Positions 12,000-23,761 of a DNA stretch of 64,000 nt are shown in pieces. Position numbers and translations under genes: made by a program. This DNA is from Dermatemys mawii (Eukaryota; Chordata; Testudines; Dermatemydidae), in assembly GCA_007922305.1 (NCBI GenBank), contig ML677351.1, forward strand, positions 11,207,966 through 11,271,965, read 5' to 3'. The first letter of the stretch is position 1; the number at the start of each line of letters is the position of its first letter. Below the pieces are notes generated by a model. That model had not been told where the DNA came from, made no database searches, and worked only from the letters and a program-made list of their open reading frames with translations.

Positions 12000-12790
12000 G
12001 AGTACCAGCCTCAGGGCAGACTAAGGGCACAAACCCTAAATTGGTTCTGAATTCAGTCCTTAGTGTCCACCAACCTATTATCAGGTAAAAACTCTTCAGG
12101 TGTTGTATCAGCCTTAACATGGAGTCACTCCATCCACTTGGGTACTCTGCTCTATCTTGCCACCCAAATAAGCTTACCTTTGTGATAGATGGTCCCTTAC
12201 ACTAAACATCACAGCAATATTCAGGTTACTCCCAGTCCCAAAGAATAAGTCACTTACCCCAGGTCAATTGCATCTTAATCTCACACCAAATATAAGGCTT
12301 TCAGCCAATCCTATAGTAAACTGTCTAAACACATATTTCCTTTCCCTAGATAATCATTTACTAGGTTGAAGCAGGTACTTATATATACATACAAATGAGT
12401 TCCAGTCCTCATTGTCAATATGTAATTGATGCTTCTATGATAAGCAAGCTCTACATGTCCTTTAAGGCTAACCCAGGCTAAGCATTAGGATCTTTGATTT
12501 ATGCTCAGTATTCTTTGCCATCCAGAGGAGCATAAAGATACACTTTCTTCTTTTTAATGTTTTTATTCCTTCCCCACTTCTGGTTCAAGTTACAAACTCA
12601 GCTGATGGGAGGAATTCACAGGCATAGCTCTTCCTTCTTGGAGGGTCAGGAAGCAATCAGCAAAGTCTTTGTTCTCTAATGTTTCGCAGTAGTTCATCTG
12701 GTGTCGATGGGCCTTCTGTGTCAGGTAGGACATAACATCTTCTACTGGAGACTAGTATTTCACACAAGTTAATGCTTCTCTCCTTTGTGG
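12000..12790. repeat. Suspected interspersed repeat, class unknown
   Basis: Phrases such as ccaggtcaattgcatcttaa, ttctatgataagcaag and ggaagcaatcagcaaagtc look like an interspersed turtle family I remember, in the same order. I see no terminal repeats or reading frame that would define its class. It might be internal sequence of an LTR element. Confidence 0.35.
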
Positions 12791-15700
12791 TGGTTTACAC
12801 AGTCAGAGGCTTACAACGCAAAAACTTAAATATTACCATTATAACTGAAGTCCATAGGGCTGGCTTGCTTTTACTGTATCACTGCCTTGCTTTATAATAT
12901 TTAGCTGATTTCATTATATTCAACTAGAAGGCAAGAAACCTACAGGCCTGTAAGATACTAACTGAAGCATAAATTAGTGTAAATGTTAAGTAAGCTATGA
13001 TCCTTGGCATTTAGCGGGTACTTTTATATTTTGGGAACTAAGAACTTGCTCATTGACAAGAGTTAGAATGTTTCAGTAAGTGCTATCATGAGGAGCATGG
13101 AAGTAATAATCACAAATGTGCTTATGCACAGGGTGACTTGTATGATCACATGCTGAAATAATAGTTACACATATTAATAGACTAACCTATACAGTGACAC
13201 CTCAGCATTAGTTGATTGAGGACATACAGATAAGGAAGAGGGGAAAATCCATACTGAATATAATTTAGATATAGTGGCATCAGTGGAATATATATGTGGC
13301 ATCCCAGGCTGTGGACAGTAGGGGAGAGAGAGGTAGCCCTTGAAAGGTACCCACCTGATGGCCACTGGTGGTGATGAAGATACTGACTAACATTTGAGGT
13401 TGTCCTGCAAGGGATTGTGTGAGTATGTGGATGTTCAAGTGTAAATTCTGTAGTCTCTTTAACTTACTAAGTTAATGTTTGACTTTGTTAAACCTATTCA
13501 TAAAGTGGATATAGAAGAGTTCTTATATTGTGAGTGTTGCAGCTGTTTGTATTGGGGCTCCCAACTACAATGGAATTTTAATACTGGGCCTGATCTTGGA
13601 CAAGCACCTGTCTATCCTCAAAGTGATAGCTGGACATTCTTAAGTAAGAATTCTTCATCACCCCAATTTGGGAACAAACGTGGAAGAATTAATCTATTTT
13701 GTGTCCTTTAGTTGATAGCTTCCACTTATTAAATATTCCCTAATGAGAAATTACAGCTTTTGTCATCTATTGACCTATTTAAAAAAATTCTACTTCACAA
13801 GTATTCCAAGACACATAAGTGAAAAATAATTTGAGAGAATTGATGCTCAATTAAAAAGTGAAGTCTTACAAATACCATTTCTAAAAGTCATACCATCTAC
13901 TTGATAGAACTTAGTAGATTTCATGTGATATTACTCATAATTTAGTTCATAGTACATAATAGATTGTGAATTCTGTTCTCTTTTTGATGCACAATGAAAT
14001 GCTTATGTTTCATTACCATTAATGAGTTACATGAATGGAACTGAAGCTCATAATGCTGATCAGAGTTGGAGAGAGGGGAAATTTTAGTGTGTTCTGTCCA
14101 AGAAAACACTACAATTTTGAGACTGGGTGCATTATGTTCAGTAAATTAAAATTAAATAGGATTGTTGCTGCAACTTGCAGAAGGCAATTTATCTGTTCTA
14201 TTTGGGACTGTTGTCACTGTTTCTCACTTTTTGTTTTCTGATTCTGTTTATGTCTGACTCCTAGCTGGTCTTATGTTTCATTTTTGTTGTCACTTTAATG
14301 TAAATTGAAATGCTATCCCAACTAGAAATATGAGGCTGAATATTTAACTAAAACTGTGTGTGTACTGATTTCAGATTAAAGTGAAACTTTTAATATCTAA
14401 TTGGATAGGTGGTGCCATCTGATTTGAAACGTACAACTGATCGTACAGGAAAAAGCTTGAGTTTAGCTCTCAACTAGTCCTTTGCTGTTAATGTTGAGTG
14501 CACAGTGTCAGTATCTAATATCTTCTTTTTATTCCCCGGACTGTCTCTGAGCCAATAAAGAATACATTGATAGGGCTACAATATGGCAGCATAACACACA
14601 TTCTGACATTTTTGCAGCTTTCTTTTAAAGGACCCCACTCAGTTTTGGTATCCCTAAGGATAAGGTTATTAACTCTTATGTCCATGATTGCTTCAAATTA
14701 TAGCACAGCAATGTCTAGGTTTTTTTCTCCCAACAGCAAGATATCCTCTCCCAGAAAACTAACTGGCTTCACTTATAAATTCAGTGTGCTTATAAACTGG
14801 CCTGTCTTGAGTTAGAACATTCCTAAGGCATCAACCTTGGATTCTGTTTAGGTAACAGACTTCAAATAGGTAAGAGCCAAATGATAACTTCTAATCATTC
14901 CCTTTAGTACTCTCCCTGACTTGCAATATAGAGCACGTGGCAGATACCTCTAAAATAGCTGTTACCTCAAAAGTATCTGTAAATGCTTAGTTATCATCAT
15001 TTTGGTCTTAAACAGTGAAATTTGATGTCTTGGAATATAAATTCAGACTCTTTTAAATAGGTATAAACTCCTTAGAGATCCAGAATAGCAAGCTCAAGAT
15101 TGTGGCTAATGCTGTACATAATGCTCCTCATGTTTTTATTTGGCCAGTGCACCATTTCATTGTTGCACTGTCCAAATTCAGTCCAACTAGTTTGATTTTG
15201 AGTGCTTTTGCCTGGATTTGTACAACTTCTAATCCTTTTGGAACAAATTCTGTTTGCTTGGCCAGTAAATTAAACATTTCAAAGGAGATATTGTGCATCT
15301 CCTCCACAGTGGACAATCATGTTGCGGTGGGGAGGATTATTTAGTATATCTGTTCTCGAAGGACTATTAGTATTGTATTGCCAACTTGAGCAACTACATC
15401 ACAAATTTCACAATATTTGGTGTTTATTCCTAGATGCAGGTGGCCATGTATCTAGCTTTTATTTAAAAAAAGGCAAACTACGTTTCTAGCTGTCCTGACT
15501 GTACAGAAAAGTCTGAAAACATAAACTAAATGTTCCTTAAAGATTCAGAAACCTGAAGGCAAATTATATTTTCATTTTTTTAAATCTCATGGTTATTTAG
15601 CCAATCTCATGATATTTTGGAGCCTCAAGCAGATATTTTTTTAATGTTTTGGGATTGTCTATACTGTTTTTAGGGATATAGAAGAAAACAGAAGTGGGGC

Positions 15701-16920
15701 TTTCTGGTATGGTGCTAAAGCAGAACCACAGGATAGAAACCTTTTTGAAGGAGGGCTGAATTTTAAGAACTCTTGAAACCCTTCTGTGACTCTCAAAGGA
15801 CCACCTAGGAGCTGGGGCTTAATAAACAGGTTGAGACACTGAGGAGAGAGACCCTGCAAGATAGGATGGGGAGAGTAATTGTTGGTGGCTTCTGACAAGA
15901 GGGTCAGATTGTAGACATTGCTCTCTAGGAATGTAACTGTTTTTTCTTTTATTTTGCAACTAAATTGTGATTGCCTTGTCTCCAGTTTATGGGAAATTTA
16001 ACTCTTTATGTTCAAACTGTTACTTTGCTTTTAATTATTTTCTTAATGATCCTTGTTTTTAATAAGCAACTAAAGTTGTACTAGTAGTACTAGGTGGTTT
16101 CTTGTAGGCTGCCCTAAAGCAAGCAAGCCCCCCTCAACTTTTATGGAGAGTTAGTGAAGGGGAAAGGGTATCTGAGTCATCTTCTGACATGGAAATCTCA
16201 ACTCCCAGAATGTACTTTGTAGGAGGCTGCAGTCTTCTGAACACAAGGAATACTTGGACCGGAGAGGCAATTAAAGTTGGAGGAGATGCAAGTGATAAAC
16301 ATACATGGTAATTTGAAGGGGACAGTTACTTTGTCTTACACATTTCTACCTCCACAAAAAAGTGGTGTGACAATGTATTGATATTCATGGGTCCCTTTTT
16401 AAGCGTTGGAGCATACAAAGGGTAACCACTAACATGGATCCATCACTGAGGAGAATTGTCTGCCTATCAGCTTTCTGTTGCAACTCTAATGAAGCCTCTG
16501 TCTGCCTTCCCTCACCACCTCCACATGGCAAATCCAAGTTCACTCTGCTGCTGTACTGACTGGATTTTTATAAATAGTTAGCAAACCCTGCAACAGGCAG
16601 TTTTCTTGGCACTCTAGAGAGAACCATTTTTGTGTGTGTGTGTGGAGGTGGGGGGTAGGGATGGGGGTGGGTTCATGAATCACTGTGGGTCCAAAGTGCT
16701 TGGAAAGAAATCCTCCTTATTAAATGACAGAGTTCCCAACAACCTCTTCATAATAGAAAAGGAGTTTCTTCAATGCCTCTCCCCAGACTTCTTGTCTGCA
16801 AAGCTATACCCCTTAATGTTACAGTTCCCAATACCACATCTTTCTTTCCCAGCCAATGCATACAACTTAACAAATGTTTATATAACACACAATTCCAAGT
16901 ACTTATAACCAACCTACTAA
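12791..16920. other. Largely featureless stretch
   Basis: No clear gene or transposon. Open frames at 14567-14815 plus and at 15102-15344 plus / 15128-15316 minus are short. The minus frame (62 codons) lies downstream, in the same orientation, of the gypsy integrase relic at 17.4-17.7 kb and could be an unrecognised part of that element, but I see no motif. A short GT run at 16631-16642 precedes a G-rich patch. Confidence 0.4.
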
Positions 16921-16926
16921 CTAAAT

Positions 16927-17095
16927 TTACTCACGATTTTCAGATAATCCCTGAGTTGCCTTGCATTGTTGCTTGGACGTGCGGTTCTCCCTTGAAATAT
17001 TAGTATTACTATTGTCAGGAGGCAAGTCCATTTCTTCTGGCAGTGTAACATCATGGGACTCAATTATCTGTGTTCTGGCTATTACTTTGCCTGAG
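16927..17095 (-). pseudogene. Probable C-terminal tail of the gypsy polyprotein
   Basis: On the minus strand a frame of about 55 codons begins near 17095 with GKVIARTQIIESHD and ends in a stop at 16927-16929. It lies about 300 bp beyond the integrase core, in the same orientation. That is a plausible position for the integrase C-terminal domain, whose family tail often contains a V-x-x-R-[TS] motif. The sequence between them is shifted and interrupted, so the link is positional and weak. Confidence 0.35.
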
Positions 17096-17334
17096 AAGGC
17101 ATCAGTCAGGTATCACAGTGCCATTTATCACCCTCCCTTTTGGAAGTTGGAAAAGGGGTCACCTATTCCTCCTTCAGTAATGTCTATCTCGAGCAACATC
17201 ATGGTAATGTGGGGCAGCCTCATGTAACACAACCTCTGTTTGCTACCGTTGATTTCCATTGCAGATACACAGTGCACCATGGTCATGAAGTGGTGACTGC
17301 TCCAGGGATCCTAAATCGTATTGCTTCTTTTTTT

Positions 17335-17347
17335 GGGGGGGGGGGGG
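17335..17347 (+). repeat. Homopolymer T-run followed by G-run
   Basis: A run of thymines is followed directly by about 13 guanines, inside the decayed gypsy region. A similar T-to-G switch occurs at 42282-42299. These are slippage-prone sites and possible sequencing-error sites. Confidence 0.8.
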
Positions 17348-17394
17348 TTAAGCTTTACTTATCTCTTTATACTTCTGCAAACCCCAAGTTCCCC

Positions 17395-17700
17395 TGACAT
17401 CAGCATACATCATTACAGGCATTCCAGTCTCCATTTTTGTTAAAACAAAACATCTGCAGATGATAACCCATGTTTCATTGGTACTGTCCTGTAATTTAAC
17501 TCTGCTAAATACAGCTAAGAGTCTGACTTGGCCTTTTTCAGTAGCTGCTTTATTGTAACACCATTTTCCACCAATGCTTTCAGTTGAGGATAATGAGGAC
17601 TAGCAATTACATGACTAGATTAAACCACTGCAAACTGCTTAAACTCATGCCACTATTCCGTGACCCATTGTCAGATGTGCTATGTCTACCCGAAATAGAC
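17395..17700 (-). pseudogene. Ty3/gypsy integrase remnant
   Basis: The minus strand encodes the second half of an integrase catalytic core. Near 17680-17670 it has a D-N-G-S motif, part of the central aspartate region. After a frame change comes EFKQFA, and then SPHYPQLKALVENGV, matching the S-P-x-Y-P-Q-x-x-G-x-x-E box that holds the catalytic glutamate in Ty3/gypsy integrases. The following IKQLLKKAKSDS and LAELNYRTVPM parallel the family's K-x-L-L-K-K-A and L-x-Y-R-x-T-P words. Stops and frameshifts show that it is dead. No LTR was located next to it. Confidence 0.75.
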
Positions 17701-18583
17701 TGAATGTGCATAACTACTTGTTTAAACTGTACTATCTTCTAGTAATGGTATCTAAGTTAGAATGATAGTAAGAATGATTCATTCCCATCTGGACATTCCC
17801 ATCTGTTGTTTGAAATGGAATCCAACATCTTACTAGTTATAACTATTGCTTCTCTAGTTTCTCAGTAGGGGAATAAAAGATACAAATGTCACCTATCATT
17901 ACATTTAAATTTCATATTCTTCCTCTTGAGAATCAAATCTCCTAGGGACACTTTCTGTAAAGGTATAGACTGGGTTAAATAAGTCTAATTAAATTAGAAG
18001 AATCTGAGATCATTGCTCGTCTCCAGTACTGGGACTTCTCATGGGGGCTGACATCAGTATTCAGTGTTTTAAAAGGTAATCATCCTGATGAAGGCAGCTC
18101 TTGTTCAATTCCTTAGTCAAATGATAGAATTACAAGCAATGCCCAATCTAAGTACAAGCAGTCAGTTCTAAAAGATCTGAGTAGTTCCTTTGCCCAAAAG
18201 AGAGGGAGAAAGAGTAAGGAGCAGGATAGGGAGCTTTTCATCTCAGCTTTTCCCCACTTTTACTATAGTTCCCATTATTGTAGCATTGAAGAGTTCGCCT
18301 ATGCTTAATAGCTCCTTAATGTGAAAGATCTTTCTCTTTTGTGGTTAGTTATGAAACGCTGACATGCATGCTGGTTTTCTAAGCTTTTTGTTAAATCACT
18401 AGTACATATGAAAGGGGGTGGTATTTTTTTCCAGATAATTTTCATATTGTTTAAGAATGACTTTCACCAGAACAGGTTATGTTTAAAGCAAATTTCATTC
18501 TAGATACCTTACTTATTTCTGTTTTAAAAATATAATTTGTACAGCCTGCACTAATGCCGTTACTAAACCAAACTAAAACACTG
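17701..18583. other. No recognised gene; possibly upstream integrase debris
   Basis: If the gypsy relic extends upstream on the minus strand, the first part of the integrase should lie here. I could not follow a coding frame through the stops. The rest is AT-rich and featureless. Confidence 0.4.
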
Positions 18584-18902
18584 AATTACCTCTCAACCAT
18601 ATTTTCAGAATTCTTATTAATTTTACCTCCTGATGAGAGCAGGAATGTATTTAGAGGGCAGTGGCTAGCATGCATGTAACTTACAGTATTTGTGAGGCAG
18701 AATTAGTGCAGGCTTATTTAGAAACAAGCAGATATTCCTGATGTTAGAGCTTAAAAGCCACTTTCTGAGAAGCACTAAGAGTAGTAAGTATTTTACAATT
18801 ACCTCTCAACTATATTTTCAAAATTCGTATTAATTTTACCTCCTGATGAGAGCAGGGATGTATTTAGAGGGCAGTGGCTAGCATGCATGTAACTTATAGT
18901 AC
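18584..18902 (+). repeat. Direct duplication with 213-bp offset
   Basis: A segment of about 106 bp at 18584-18689 recurs at 18797-18902 with only about five differences. Shared words include attaattttacctcctgatg and agggcagtggctagcatgc. The intervening sequence occurs once. It is a local tandem duplication with the second copy truncated, and is non-coding. Confidence 0.9.
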
Positions 18903-19930
18903 TTTAGGAAAATAACTCTGCACTTCCTGTTAGTAATACTGTAACTTCTATGAACAAACAAAAACGTCCTGATTGTATGCTTATGGCGCACTTCTGGAAC
19001 TTAAAAGGATCCCAGGCAGACAAATTTCTACTAAATTCCAAGCCCTCTCCAAAAAAAACCCCTTGAAACTTGCTTTTTCTGTCAATCTGGTATGCTAATA
19101 TGAAATGATTGGGTCATACTCTGTTGGAATGTGAATGATAGGTGCTTATCAAATTGGTCAGTAGTTTAAGGTGCAACGGAGTCTAGTTCCTATACTGCAT
19201 CTTCCCAATTCCCCTGATCCTATGGCTGGTGAAGTAATAGGATCACATCTCTGGTTGCTTATGACTAAAAGAAATAGTGTTACTCAGGATGAGTGTAGAA
19301 GAATATAACTGGAGAGCTACATCAGCTGATTGTTGTTGGGATTATTTTCCTCTCCTTCCCCAGGAATAGGAACTGTTGAGAGAGTCTCAAGACAGTTGTT
19401 TGTAAATCTTCTACTTCCAAAGTCAGGTCACCTACCTCAGTGTCCTCAACTTTCTATTATGCCAACTTCACATTTGTTAAATTATGAAAAAAAAACGCTC
19501 CTTATCACAGATATCAAAGACTCTCATTTTCTGCCCTGTGAGGGTACAGAAGTTCATACATACTCTTGGTGAATCTGGGATACCAAATTGTCTATGCCAG
19601 AACATTTTGAAGAGTTGAGTTCTTTCTCCAACTTTTGTTTTTTAGAATTTGCTATATCTATGAAAAAAAACTTATTGAATTACTTAGACTTAAGCCTGAT
19701 TCTGTGATCACTACATGAGGCAACTTCTGCTCCTGTCCATGAGGCTCTTATATTGCACTCATCATGGTAGTATCTGAGTGCCTACAAGTACTGAATTCAG
19801 CAATTTGACCTAGGTATCTGTCACATGTTGGTTCTTCTCTTGTTATCTCCCTGGGGAAGAAGGGTTGGCTTGTGTTAGTATGGGTTTAGGGGGAGAGGTT
19901 TAGATTTTTGTGTGCGTAGTATATGTATAT
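18903..19930. other. No recognised feature
   Basis: AT-rich sequence. The open frame at 19330-19572 plus has no recognised motif. Confidence 0.5.
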
Positions 19931-20590
19931 TGTGACGGAGTCAGACCAGAAGGATATAGGAGAGTGCTGGAAGGCAGGTATATTAGTCTGAGGATGTGCA
20001 GGTCCCTGTTCCCTGGATAGCCAAACAAAGGCTACTCTAGGCCAATCAAGACACCTGGGGCCAATTAAGAACCTTCTAGAAAGGAGTAGAAACAGCTAGC
20101 CTAATTGGGACACCTGTAGCCAATCAGGGACTGGCTGAAACCAGATAAAAACCTCCCAGTTAGTCAGGTGGGCTGTGGGTGTCAGGAGCTGTGGAAGGAA
20201 GTTATGCTGTTGGTGAGACTGAGTGGTGGACAACATATCATACTGAAGGAAGGAAGCCCTGAGGTAAGGGTGAAGTGGAGTTTGAAGAAGCAGGGACTGC
20301 TGTGGGGAAGTAGCCCAGGGAATTGTATTGTGTTTTGTGCCTAAAAGGTCAGCCATCTTAGCTGATACTATTAGGGTCCCTGGGCTGGAGTCCGGAGTAG
20401 AGGGCGGGCCCGGGCTCCCCCCTTTTCCATCTTCCATACTGGCCTGTGATGAAGGTAACTCACTAGGCGGTGACTCTTGCCAATTATACTGAGAAAGGGA
20501 GGTCACTCTGGGGCCTAGATAAGTTTCTGAGGCCCCTAAATCTGCCAGGAAGCGCAGGACCCACAAGTACAGACTTGGAGCTTTGTCACA
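19931..20590 (+). mobile_element. Solo long terminal repeat
   Basis: The unit begins TGTGACggagtc and ends gctttGTCACA, so its ends are six-base inverted repeats of the TG...CA form typical of LTRs. It is flanked by ATAT on each side (19927-19930 and 20591-20594), a possible 4-bp target duplication, although the right flank is an AT microsatellite. A TATA-like ccagataaaaacc lies near 20141. No internal retroviral genes are adjacent. The 156-codon minus frame at 20096-20566 lies antisense within it and shows no motif. Confidence 0.65.
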
Positions 20591-20635
20591 ATATATATAT
20601 ATATGTTTGTTTGAAAAAGCAAGGTCAAAGTAGAA

Positions 20636-20805
20636 TCATAGAATATCAGAGTTGGAAGGGACCTCAGGAGATCATCTAGTCCAACCCTCTGCTCAAAGCA
20701 GGACCAATCCCTAATTAAATCATCCAACAGATTTTTGCCCCATATCTCTAAATGGCCCCCTCAACGATTGAACTAACAACTCTGGGTTTAACAGGCCAAT
20801 GCTCA
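20636..20805 (-). mobile_element. CR1 LINE 3' end fragment
   Basis: On the plus strand this is the reversed 3' untranslated end of CR1: gaatcatagaatatcagag, ttggaagggacctcaggaga, tcatctagtccaaccctctg, then a diverged part ending near caggccaatgctcaaa. The low-coordinate end keeps the ATTCTATG-type terminal repeat (read on minus) expected at an intact CR1 3' terminus. The copy is truncated at its 5' side, as is usual for CR1. Confidence 0.9.
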
Positions 20806-21930
20806 AATGTAATATGCCTTGCACTTCAAAGTGATGAGGTTAGTGATGGTCCTCAGTTCCTGGAAGAGATCATTCCATAGTCTCAGTTCAGCCTCTGGGA
20901 AAGTTTGGTCTCCTGCCCAGACAAACATCACTTTTATTGTTGGAGTGAAGTTGTCAATTTGCAGTAGCGTGGGTTGCAGAGGGGGAGATAGATGGAAAGG
21001 TGGAGCTGTTTATCATTAGCATAACTTTGGCACTTGAGTCCATGTTGTCTGACCAATTAAAGTAGTGGCTACATGTAGTTGAAAAGGACTGGAGAGAGAA
21101 CTGATCATTGTGGGAAACCCTATAGTGCTCACTTGTGGAGGTGCAGTTTCCCACCACTACCTGTGGTTGTCCCCCTCCAGAAAGGACAAGAAGTATTTTG
21201 AAATATTGCCTTGGAACTCTACCACCTCTCTCAGGATGAAACAGCAATAGTTCCTGGTCAACAGCATCAAAAGCTGCTGAGGTGTTGTGGAGGATGAGGA
21301 TGTGAATGGATATTCTCTGTCCACTGATAGGAGAAGATCTATCAGTGCCACTAAAGTGGTTGGAGTTCCATTACCTGACTCGAATCCAGGCTGTGCTGAG
21401 TCTAGAATGTTTGCTTCAGTTAGGAAAACTTGTTCTCTACAAGCTTGCCTGGAAATTGTATCAGGGGCTGACATTAGTTGGTAGTAGATATATCAATGGT
21501 GGATTTCTCTCGTGTTGCTCAGACTATTCTGTGTTTTAAGGAAAAAAGAAAGATCTGTTCTCTGATGTGTTGGCTGTTCTGGACAGAAGAGACACCAGTT
21601 GTTCATGACTGACTATCTTTCAGAAGCCTGGGAGGATATGGGTTGGATTCATAAGTCTTGGGTTGACTCCCTTAGAATATCAAGAACTTCTTGATGAGTA
21701 AAACTATTGAGTGCAGGTGGGTTGTTGGTTGGTGGATATAATCTGAACAAATCTATGCTGATGGACAGGGCTTCCTGAAACTGCAGGATCTTTTCAGCAA
21801 AATAGGATGATATTTAGTCACAAAGCTTGGTGTTCAGTTCTGATGCAGAGAGTAGGCACTCTGGATTGATGAAGCAGTTTCCCACCCTAGATAGTGCTTA
21901 ATGTCAGAGAAAAGCTAGATGTAACTTTCT
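20806..21930 (-). pseudogene. L2-like LINE reverse transcriptase remnant
   Basis: The minus strand carries a decayed non-LTR reverse transcriptase. Around 21420-21350 it reads QPGFESGNGTPTTLVALI, the Q-x-G-F-R-x-G-H-x-T box. Around 21290-21250, in a shifted frame, it reads TSAAFDAVDQ, the catalytic L-S-A-A-F-D-T-V-D box. Around 21010-20970 it reads SYANDKQLHLS, a damaged Y-A-D-D active site with the first D changed to N. The C-terminal LWNDLF word follows near 20865. These motifs and their order fit L2/CR1-group LINEs; the AFDTVDH style favours L2-like. Several frameshifts and stops show that it is dead. Confidence 0.75.
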
Positions 21931-22888
21931 CCTTTGGTTAAGTGAATTCAGTGATTAATACATCTACAGTCCCCAACTCTAACTTTTTCTCATTGTCTCT
22001 GTTAATCTACATAACCTTCTCATTGCTGCAGCAAAACTATAGCACATGTGCTATAAAGTAAATCATGTGTGAGAGTAAATCCTCTCTACTCGTCAGGGAG
22101 AAGGTTACTGCCTAAGGTCCTCTTAGAATAGTCAGTGGAGCCCCACAGTAGTATTAAAATTTCATGGCTACCCAGTTCCCTAATTAAATTCATTCTTATA
22201 ACATAATCATAGCACGTATTGAAAAGGCAATGAAAATATCTGGCTTGGACCAAAACATTTCGTAGTTTGAAGAATTTCTAGCTCCCTTTGAGAGCCATAT
22301 CGGTCCTCCTGAAGTTGGTTGGACTATCTGTTGATCTGGTGTCTTATTCCTGCTGCAATTTAGCTAAAGATTTTATATCTCAGTCTGCAGAATTGCTATC
22401 AATAACAGTAGCAGGAAGATTCGCAGACTGGTATGTTCCTCCGTTTTGTAGTCCTAACCGTCTCTATATCTTTCTCTGGCTTTCCCCTTGAATAAGCAGA
22501 AGTCACTTTAGCAACTGTAAGCTGCAGGTCACTTACCACTGGAAGATGTAGGTCACATGATCACTGATTGCAGGACAAGGGCTGAGCATGACTAGTAAAG
22601 TGTTTCTGAGCTGTGCATACTCAGTGTGAAAATAGGGGAGAAGTCACCTAAGTTGGTCAGATTTGGAGCACGTCCAGTGAGGTCACTGGCAGAAGCCCAG
22701 AATTTCTAAGATGGCACCTTGGGGGAAAAAGCCAAGTGTGTGTAAGGATCAGCAAAATCATAATGCTGAAGGAAACAATGATCATGAGCCTGCTCAATAG
22801 AGGTTTAGCTACCGATAGAACTGGATAAAAGGCAGATGATTGACAGGCAGACAGCCAGGAGTCTGCAAGAAGAGCTGCTTGAGAAAGA
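21931..22888. other. No recognised feature
   Basis: The upstream part of the LINE may extend a little into this stretch, but I could not follow it. Open frames here are short and lack motifs. Confidence 0.4.
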
Positions 22889-23306
22889 GAGAACATGATA
22901 ATGGCCATACTGCATCAAACCGAAGATTGATATAGCCCAGTATCCTGTCGTCCAACAGTGGCCAATGCCAGGTGCTTTGATAGAAATGAACAGAACAGGT
23001 AGTTATCAAGTGATCCCCCGTCACCCATTCCCAGCTTTGGCAAACAGAGTTTAGGGACATCATCCCTGTCCATCCTGGCTAATAGCCATTGATGGATCTA
23101 TCAGTGAATTTATCTTGTTCTTTTTTAACCCTTTTATAGTCTTGGCCTTCAACATCTTCTGGCAGAATTCCACAGGTTGACTGGTTTGAGTGAAGAAATA
23201 CTTCCTTTTATTTGTTTTAAACCTGCTGCATGTTAATTTTATTTGGTGACCCCTAATTCTTGTGTTATGAGAAGGAGTAAATAACACTTATTTACTTTCT
23301 CCATAC
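22889..23306 (-). mobile_element. CR1-type LINE 3' end, second subfamily
   Basis: Read on plus, the order is gaacatgataatggccatac, cccagtatcctgtcgtccaa, gccaatgccaggtgctttg, cccattcccagctttggcaa and attccacaggttgactgg. This is the reversed 3' tail of the CR1-related subfamily ending in repeated acataagaac-like words, the same type as the plus-strand copy at 25140-26190. It differs from the ATTCTATG-ended CR1 at 20636 and 42400. Confidence 0.8.
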
Positions 23307-23310
23307 AAGT

Positions 23311-23500
23311 TGTCATAAGTGTGAAGTAGCCTAGAATTAGTGTTTACCTGTAAGGGGTTAAGCTAAAGGTAACCTGAGAGGTGGACAACTGACCAATGAG
23401 AAATTCCTCAGGAGGCAAAGGATTTTAAGTTTCAGTTTCTCTCTGGGTCTCTCTCTGTTCATAGCCGAGGTGAGGTTCTCAGTCTCTCAGGAATGGCAAT
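23311..23500 (+). mobile_element. Truncated LTR, same family as the solo LTR at 47.3-48.1 kb
   Basis: It starts tgtcataagtgtgaagtagc and continues with ctgtaaggggttaagctaa, matching the 5' end of the minus-strand LTR whose start lies at 48122 (there tgttataagtataaagtagc and cggtaaggggttaagctaag). Similarity ends before the Penelope-like coding sequence begins near 23505, so the LTR is cut at that junction. Confidence 0.6.
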
Positions 23501-23510
23501 ATTCAGAAAC

Positions 23511-23761
23511 CTGTAGGAGAGCACTTCAACCTCACCGGACACACCATAGAAGATTTAAAGGTCAGCATTTTGCAGCAAAAAAACTTCAAGTCCAGACTGC
23601 AAAGAGAGACTGCAGAGCTGCAATTCATTTACAAATTTGACACAATCAGTTTGGGACTGAATAGAGATTTTGAATGGCTAGCCAACTACAAAAGCAGCTT
23701 CTCTTCTCTCGCTATTCACACCTCCAATTCAGCTGCTAGAGGAACACCTCACCCTCCCTGA
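23511..23761 (+). pseudogene. C-terminal tail of a Penelope-like GIY-YIG endonuclease
   Basis: The frame runs through PVGEHFNLTGHTIEDLKV, then KNFKSRLQRETAELQFIYKF and DTISLGLNRDFEWLANYK, to a stop at about 23761. This matches the conserved end of the GIY-YIG endonuclease of Penelope-like elements: a V-x-x-H-F-N-x-x-G-H-x-x-x-D-L box, an R-E-x-x-E-x-x-[WF]-I box, and a T-x-x-x-G-L-N box. In the family the domain nicks target DNA to prime reverse transcription. The upstream catalytic GIY-YIG residues and the reverse transcriptase are absent, so only about 80 codons of an originally much longer protein remain. A second relic of the same tail lies on the minus strand near 34560-34700. Confidence 0.8.

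Noticed and set aside
18584..18902. CRISPR-like or satellite array
   Set aside because: Only two copies with a long unequal spacer; it is a simple local duplication in a vertebrate genome.
20096..20566. 156-codon minus frame, the longest in the window
   Set aside because: It lies antisense inside the solo LTR, has no recognised motif and is more simply explained by low stop density in that LTR.
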